Assembly: GCA_030544215.1 (NCBI GenBank)
Contig: JARZZO010000016.1
Span: 35,238,001 to 35,302,000 of the forward strand
Origin: Zantedeschia hybrid cultivar
Lineage: Eukaryota > Streptophyta > Magnoliopsida > Alismatales > Araceae
Length of the DNA stretch: 64,000 nucleotides
Reading direction: 5' to 3'
A program made the translations under genes and the position numbers. Under the pieces are notes generated by a model. The model had not been told where the DNA came from and did no database searches. It saw only the letters and a list, made by a program, of their open reading frames with translations. Numbering within the stretch: position 1 is the first letter of the stretch; every line of letters starts with the position of its first letter. This document shows positions 58,046 through 64,000 of this stretch, in pieces.

Positions 58046-59185
58046 CTGGAGAAACGGCGCGAAGCCGCTGACAGTGGTCTTACGGTAGGGCATGACCTCG
58101 AATAAGTCAGTAAATAGGTGGGCTAGCAGGGCCACACCCCAGGCATAGTCGCCCAGCCTCTCCAAGTCCTTGAGCAGCCACAGGAACAGGCAGTGAATCT
58201 GGTCGTCCTTCGTGCCGAAGAGCAACCGACCTAAGAAGAAAACAAGAAAGTCTGAGCTGCCTATCTACAATCTATGTCCTAGTCTCGTCCTAGCAGTAGT
58301 GCCCGGATGCTAACCTAGCTAGCTTATCTACAAAAGTCTCTATCGACTCTCCCTGCCTCTGCCTCGGATCTACTGAACCCAAGGCATCCTTTGCATCTAC
58401 TCTATAAAGGGTCCTAGACTCCCTATCAAGCTATCTTAAGACCTCTAATCCTAACAACTCCTCAGTCATACGCCTATAGTCGGGGTGACTGATCCCACTC
58501 ACAGCCCGACTCTCTACTCTCAAGTCAGTGATCCTGACCACATCCTCTAGACTGGAGACCATATGTCTCCAGGGCATTAGAAATGCCCGACTCTTGGGAT
58601 CCCACCTCTCCCGCAGGACCTGCAGCAACACCAAGTCGAGCCAGAATGGCTCGATAGCCAAGATCTCCCCGAACCCCATCCGACGCAATTGCGCCTTCTG
58701 GAAGTCTGGCAATCCCTTGTAGGCTGCGATAACTAAGTCCCATGGGATCCTGGCCCTCATCGTGCCCTACAATTTTCTAAAGGAAAACATCAGATAAATC
58801 ATATAAATGATAATTAAAATCATTTTTCAATTTAATTTAAGCCTAAAATCACTCTTTTGAATGACGTCACCTGGTCTCAACGCCATTCGGGCAGGGGTCC
58901 GTGGACCCATGGCCGTCTCTCCTTTCGGTCCCCATTCCCCCCCAAAAGCTATAAAAAGTGGAAATTTGAACTCACCATAGGAGGCCCCGCCTCTTGAACT
59001 TGTGTCTGTGCTGGCGGTGCCGCCGATGGAGCCTCCTCGGCCTTTATGAACTCTTTAGCCACAGGGATGTTTGCTAGGTCTTCTATTATCTCGTCCTGCA
59101 TTAGGAGGACATCCTCCTCGTCCCCTTATAACTCTGGCACCACAAGAACTCGTTGTCGCTTGCTACTCGGTCCACCGGGATCCAT
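58046..59185 (-). pseudogene. PMD gene copy 2, 5' part only
   Basis: E1 spans 59185-58976 (MDPGGPSSKRQRVLVVPEL then TAA; donor GTGAGT). E2 spans 58766-58046 (MRARIPWDLVIAAYKGLPDF, WRHMVSSLEDVVRITDLRVE, and after a frameshift YAWGVALLAHLFTDL) and ends at a CAG/GT donor. Both match copy 1 exon for exon. Copia B2 begins eight bases into the next intron, and all later exons are missing from the window. Stops in E1 and a frameshift in E2 make it a pseudogene. Confidence 0.75.
58857..58890. repeat. GCGTC palindrome in PMD copy 2 intron 1
   Basis: TTTGAATGACGTC and CAACGCCATTCGG flank an 8-base spacer. The location corresponds to cluster 3 in copy 1. Confidence 0.72.
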
Positions 59186-59451
59186 GGTGAGAGAGGGTGA
59201 GTGAAGAGAATGGGAGAACCGAGAGATAAAGGGAGAAAGAGAGCTCGTAAGAGGGCAAGAAAGTGAGAAAATGATAGAGTGAGATGACCGGCAGCGAGGA
59301 GATCATCGGAGACAAACGAAATGGCTGGAAAATGCCTGAGCTCGCTGGAGTCCACGGTTTCATCTAAGAGAGCTCGAGGAAGAGGAGAGAGAAAGGAGAG
59401 GTAGCCAAATGAGGAAGGAAGGGCTCGGGCTCGCGAACTCTCTGTAAAATT

Positions 59452-59877
59452 GTTAAATGGCGTCAACTCAGAGCGACGCGATTTAGTGGCGCACAAACTG
59501 AGGCAGGCCGTTCAAATTTTGAAATTTAAAGAAAGGCATCGCCCATGGCGACATGATTTACACTTCACTGTCTTTAACAGTCAGAGCCGTACCACGAGAT
59601 CTGGAGAAAATCAGAGAAAGATGTCGACCATGGGCGACGCTATTTAGAGAATTAATCCATTGGAAAATGTGGAGTACGGTTGCAATCAATGATTAGCGTC
59701 GACCATGGGCGACGTGATTCAGAGAATTAATGTCCGAAAAATTCTATAAAATAGGAGAGAGAAGGTTAAAGGCGTCGCCCATGGTCGACGTGATTTAGGC
59801 TCTATTAAGAATTAAATCTTAATTTTCAAAAATTGAATTTTATTGAAAGGCATCTCTCTGAGTTGACGCTATTTGGA
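59452..59877. repeat. GCGTC palindromes upstream of PMD copy 2 (cluster 7)
   Basis: Six palindromes occur, among them TAAATGGCGTC/GACGCGATTTA (59454-59485), GAAAGATGTC/GACGCTATTTAG (from 59617), ATTAGCGTC/GACGTGATTCAG (from 59692), TAAAGGCGTC/GACGTGATTTAGG (from 59767) and GAAAGGCATC/GACGCTATTTGG (59844-59875). Order and position follow cluster 4 of copy 1. Confidence 0.8.
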
Positions 59878-60367
59878 TTAATGAGACTGAAACTTGAAAT
59901 TTTGAGGAAAATGAGTAGTTTTGCTTAAAGAAAATTTTTGAAAAATTACACAGTATTAAGGAAAGATCTATATTGTAATAAGGAATGATATTTCATGGAA
60001 AATAAATGCAGAAATTACATCAAACCTTGGGCAGAAGTTGAGAGCTTTTAGGCCGAATTTTTTGAAGTTCTTTTACATAAGTTTTCTATCGCTCCCGGTT
60101 CGCTTCATGAGGAAGTTTAACACAATGGGTGAAACCGATGTTCCATACGGTCGCAATAAGCTCTATCGTCTCGAAATATTCATTGGTTCATAATGCCCGC
60201 TTCTTGATAGGAGAAAGATTAGATATTTGTGGAAATTTATAGCAAGGCATACTAGGTTGAGGATGACAGCGATGAGAATTTTATAAGACGAACTCGGTTG
60301 CCCCGATCAGTCGGAGCTCTGTGCCAGCACAGCGGCGCACCTGAACTGCCTTTTCTCTGAGAGCAGT

Positions 60368-62469
60368 TGTAATTACCTGCCACCCTATGATCGGGGATCT
60401 GATTACTAAATGGGTACCGAATCATTAAATTTGGAGCTAAACCAGGATCTCGATAAGTATAGAAAATAAATGATAAACTAAGCTAAACATCCACATCACA
60501 TCGAATTGTGAAAGAAGTGTAGAAATTAAAAATTATTACAATTTGACTTGACTCAGCAAATAATTACAAACTTCAACAGAAAAGAAATAATTAAGCATAC
60601 AGGCCAGAAAAGAAATTAACAACTACATCGAGGCATATCCCGGAACAGTGGCTGCTGGCGCGTAACCCGAGACAACACTCTCCTCGCTACGCCTGCCTGG
60701 AACCCTCACCTGAAAACTGCAGGGGGTGAGTCTCATCGAAATAGACTCAGTAGGGATCCTTCGATCCCCACCACCCACTCACACACCCACAAGTGCAATA
60801 TACAAATATATGCAATTTAACTAAATAAAGCAGTAAACACAACTCCCAGATTTCGATATAAAATACATGCATTCATAATAGTAACATGCACGACTCTGAA
60901 ACGACTCCACCACGGAGTCCACAACTAGCGTCTCGGCTAAACACACAAACCACGCGGCCGAACGCAGAAAACACCGACCTGCTGAGACCAAAAAGCAACC
61001 CCTCGGATAGCGCGCTAGCTACTCCAGCCTGACAGGCTCTAAGTGGTTCTGCTTCCATCAGCACGAGTGAAACTCCGAATGTACCACTCCCACACCGGTA
61101 CTAGCTATACCCTGGGGTACACCAGGTGACCCTCTTTTTAGGCGTCACCCCACCACTCCCACACCGGTGCCGTGTCACTCCCACACCGACACAGGGTGCC
61201 TAAGAGCTAACAACTATCACTCTAGGCCCACGATAGCACAAAACGCAACACGGTGCGATCCGATCATGTAGAAATCATCGTCCTTGAGTATATTTTCAAA
61301 CATGCATTTATCCAAACTATCTAACAATGTAAACACATGTTAATTGCATGCTTTAATGAGATTCTGTCTTGAATCGCATCGCTCAAGGCCAACGTCATTC
61401 AAGACCCCTAAACTGGTTCATGCGAAAACTGGCTTCGGAAGATGGCCCAAAACGCGTCGTGCAAGGTAGTCACCTTTTAAAAGGCGTCGCTAGTTGCATA
61501 ATCACGATAGAAACAAAATCAGGCCTCGGGGTGATCCGAACTAAAATGCGCCGTTCAAAGGAGTCACCATTTGAATGGCGTCGCTGTCCCTGGACGCTAT
61601 TCAAATCAGAGACAAAGTCTGTTATCTGGGATAAATCGCGTCGTGGGTGGAATCCGCGTTTTAAATGGCGTCGCTATCCCCAGACGCCATTTATCCTCAC
61701 AGACAGGTTCTCCCTCCGCCTCCCCCCAATTCACAAGGTGGGATATTCTCTCCCAAATGGCACAAAAACACCATAAAATAGAGGAGCAAGAGGAGAACCC
61801 AAATACCCAATAAAAACCCACCATTCCTAATTTGTGATATTAGCATTTTCACCCCGAAAATCTCCTAATCATGCTTGAAAGTGGGAAAAACATGGTTTTA
61901 AACAAAACATTGTGAGGATCGTCACCCTACCGGTTACTCGAACTCCTCCGAGCTCCAAGCTGCCGAACTGCTATGCTACGAGCCGCCGCCGGTACCGCCG
62001 TGGACGCTGTTACTCCATCGGGACGTCGGCCTAGAGTGATGGAGTGGAGGGAGAGGAGGAATGGGGAGAGGAAAAGAAGGAGAAAGGGGAAAAGGGCACC
62101 GGAGGTTCGGAGAGAAAGAGGAGGAGAGAGAAAGAAGTGGAGAGAATGAGGGAAAGGAGGGAGGGTTCGCGAGGTCAAACCGAAACTAACTAGAATGCGT
62201 CGTCTAAGGTCGACGTCAATCAGACGACAAGACGGGTCGTATGCTGACATACCAGGGCCGTACTCTGAATGGCGTTGTCCATTCAAGACGCCGTTCAGAC
62301 GATAAGACCGAGGCCGTACTCCTGCGACCCAAAATCAGCCCACGTGGCGCCCAAGTGGCACAACCAGCCCATTGCCTTTAACACAAGCCCCAGCCCTACA
62401 AGGGCCCAAACCATGGGATCCGACCCCGAAATTGACCAGATAACCGGATCCGAAACCTCAATCCTTACA
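60368..62469 (-). mobile_element. Solo LTR of the gag-only gypsy family
   Basis: A 2102-bp LTR with ends matching 32312-35035 in reverse (plus strand TGTAATTACC...AATCCTTACA) is flanked by a perfect 5-bp duplication GCAGT (60363-60367 and 62470-62474). No internal sequence remains, so it arose by recombination between the two LTRs of one insertion. The repeated CCACTCCCACACCGG near 61082-61195 is a small internal tandem motif. Confidence 0.93.
61368..62302. repeat. GCGTC palindromes in solo LTR (cluster 8)
   Basis: Palindromes or half copies occur at 61368-61402, 61449-61490, 61541-61608 (TGAATGGCGTC/GACGCTATTCA), 61630-61695 (TAAATGGCGTC/GACGCCATTTA), 62190-62223 and 62267-62300 (TGAATGGCGTT/GACGCCGTTCA). 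Confidence 0.82.
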
Positions 62470-63527
62470 GCAGTGGTGTAGATTCGAAGCCGGTCTTTGT
62501 CATGGTCTTGAAGTAAGCATACTAGTCATCTCGAGTCTTGAGGTTGGGCACCCGATTGGTCATGTTGTTATTGAATTTCACGATATTGGCAATGTGAAAG
62601 ATAAGACTGTGCTGATACATTTGAGATGTCCTGGGAACTTCTTCCTCATTATGGTTGCATTTGAAGTGGAGATCAATCCATAAGGCCAAGAGTAGCATAC
62701 TGCCATAAGGAGGTTGACCAGTGGATGCCGCTGAGAGCCCACTGTAGAGAAAGGCTAGTACTGTTGTGCTTATCTGCTTTCCTTAGAATATTCTGCAAAT
62801 CGTACTGAGCTAATCTTCCAATAAGATGTTGTCCTAGGCAGGAAATAGTAGAGCTCCAGCCAGACATGCAGTGAACGCGATCATGACGGTCTCTGTATCT
62901 TCCTTCTTGATTTCTTCTATCTTCTTCAAGGTCCATTATGCAAGCCTCGCCAGATTAATCCCTTTCTGAATAAGAACACTTTGGATTTCTTTTGGACTAT
63001 CTATGATCTTTTTGTAAGAATTGATGACAAGTGACCTTTTCTCTCATTAATAGCATATCTATCACGTCAGGCTCATCACTATTAGCCTTGAGCTTAGGAA
63101 GTCCCGATAGGATTTTAGCTTCTTCTAGTAGAATGATAGCTTCGAACGAAGTGAAGAGGAAAGTATGGGTTTGAGGATGTCACAATTCCATCAATGCACC
63201 CATTGCAACCCAATCCATAAGTGAGCTCTTGTAATGTTTTGCATGGATAACTAATCATTGGATATGCCACTTGGAGTTGTACGACTGCATGGAGAGGTTA
63301 ATCTTCCCCACTAATTTTGGAATCCATGGGCGAGAAGAAAATCTTCTTGGACCAGGGAAGAAAGGTATACCTTGAAAAAGAATTAGCACAATTCTATCAT
63401 ATTGAGGAAAAATTGGAGCAACGAGAATTTTTGTAGAAGAATAAAGAAAGAAAAATTCTATAGTGAATGAGAGAATAGCTTATCTTTAAGTTAGGATCTC
63501 GCCCACTTAGATGGCCTTCTATATTAG

Positions 63528-64000
63528 TGTAACGACCCGTCACCCTATAATCGGGGATCCTATTACTAAATGGGTACCGAATCATTAATTTGGAGCCAAA
63601 CCAAGATCTAGATAAGTCTGGGAAATAAATAATTAACTAAGCTAAACATTCACATCGTATTGAATTAAAAAGGAAGTGCAAGAATTAAAAGTTATTACAA
63701 TGCGACTCGACACAGCAAATAATTACATACGCCAACTGAAAAGAAATAATTAAGCGTACAGGCCAGAAAATAAAATAACAACTACATCAGGGTATACCCC
63801 GGAATAACGGCTGCTGGCGCGCAACCCAAAGCAGCACTCTCCTCGCTAAGCCTGCCTGGAACCCTCACCTGAAAACCGCAGGGGTGAGTCTCAACAAAAA
63901 GACTCAGTAGGGATCCTTCGATCCCCACCACCCACTCACGCACCCACAAGTGCAGTAACACAGATAAAGGTAAAGTAAGTAAGTAAAGCAGTAATTACTA
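63528..64000 (-). repeat. Partial LTR, gag-only gypsy family, cut by window end
   Basis: It begins TGTAACGACCCGTCACC and matches 60368-60840 closely. It is inserted in exon 1 of the unknown antisense gene copy 2. Whether it is a solo LTR or a full element cannot be seen. Confidence 0.88.

Larger units (their letters stand above)
60086..63527 (-). pseudogene. Antisense gene of unknown family, copy 2, split by solo LTR
   Basis: It matches the copy at 38300-39583: end of exon 1 (HLSGRDPNLK, near 63500), long exon from about 63360 (PGPRRFSSRPWIPKLVGKIN, MDWVAMGALMELWHPQTHTF, YSGLSAASTGQPPY) to 62470, then after the solo LTR the C-terminal part from 60367 (VRRCAGTELRLIGATEF) to a TAG at 60086. 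Frameshifts and stops are frequent. Its first codons are cut off by another LTR at 63528. Confidence 0.6.

Overview
This window is heterochromatin-like plant nuclear DNA, most likely from an angiosperm; the species cannot be told from the sequence. Nearly every base belongs to nested, decayed LTR retrotransposons. The plant signs are initiator-Met tRNA primer sites (TGGTATCAGAGC), Ty1/copia gag-pol proteins of plant type, Ty3/gypsy Tat-lineage pol with a second, archaeal-type RNase H, a plant mobile domain (PMD) gene with introns, and Tekay/Del-type gag. I found no host single-copy gene, rRNA, tRNA or CRISPR.

Layout. 1-9560: minus-strand Ty3/gypsy (Tat-like) element cut by the window edge, with protease, linker and gag remnants, then a very long LTR/leader carrying a roughly 193-bp-periodic palindrome array (TGAGTCTGCGC arms). 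9561-42206: plus-strand Tat element with LTR remnant, leader, gag, protease/G-patch, RT, RNase H, aRNase H and integrase (to 19462), then, antisense to pol, a two-gene module: a multi-exon PMD gene (37449 down to 20921) and a smaller gene of unknown family (39583 down to 38300), ending at a polypurine-like site and an LTR (40907-42206). The PMD gene is split by a full-length minus-strand copia (22055-31516) and a gag-only gypsy element (32312-36545), each with near-matching 5-bp target duplications. 42207-42803: leader of a second Tat copy. 42804-49518 and 49519-58037: two related copia elements lying tail to tail, forming an inverted repeat with arms of about 3.4 kb. 58038-63527: a second copy of the PMD and unknown-gene module, the latter holding a solo LTR (60368-62469) with a perfect GCAGT duplication. 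63528-64000: start of another LTR of the same family.

The most unusual signal is a family of short dispersed palindromes, arms about TRAAWNGCGTC / GACGCNWTTYA with a 9-13 base spacer. Several dozen copies or half copies occur in the LTR, leader, promoter-side and intron DNA of the Tat element and its antisense genes, and also in LTRs of an unrelated gag-only gypsy family. The minus-strand gypsy at 1-9560 has a different motif of the same architecture. A second candidate structure is a hairpin array in the copia 5' leader, where loops are alike but stems differ and still pair.

All gag-pol genes are broken except the gag of the gag-only element (35191-36231). Exon limits, lineage names and the tandem-dimer reading of the two Tat copies are inferences from reading the sequence alone.
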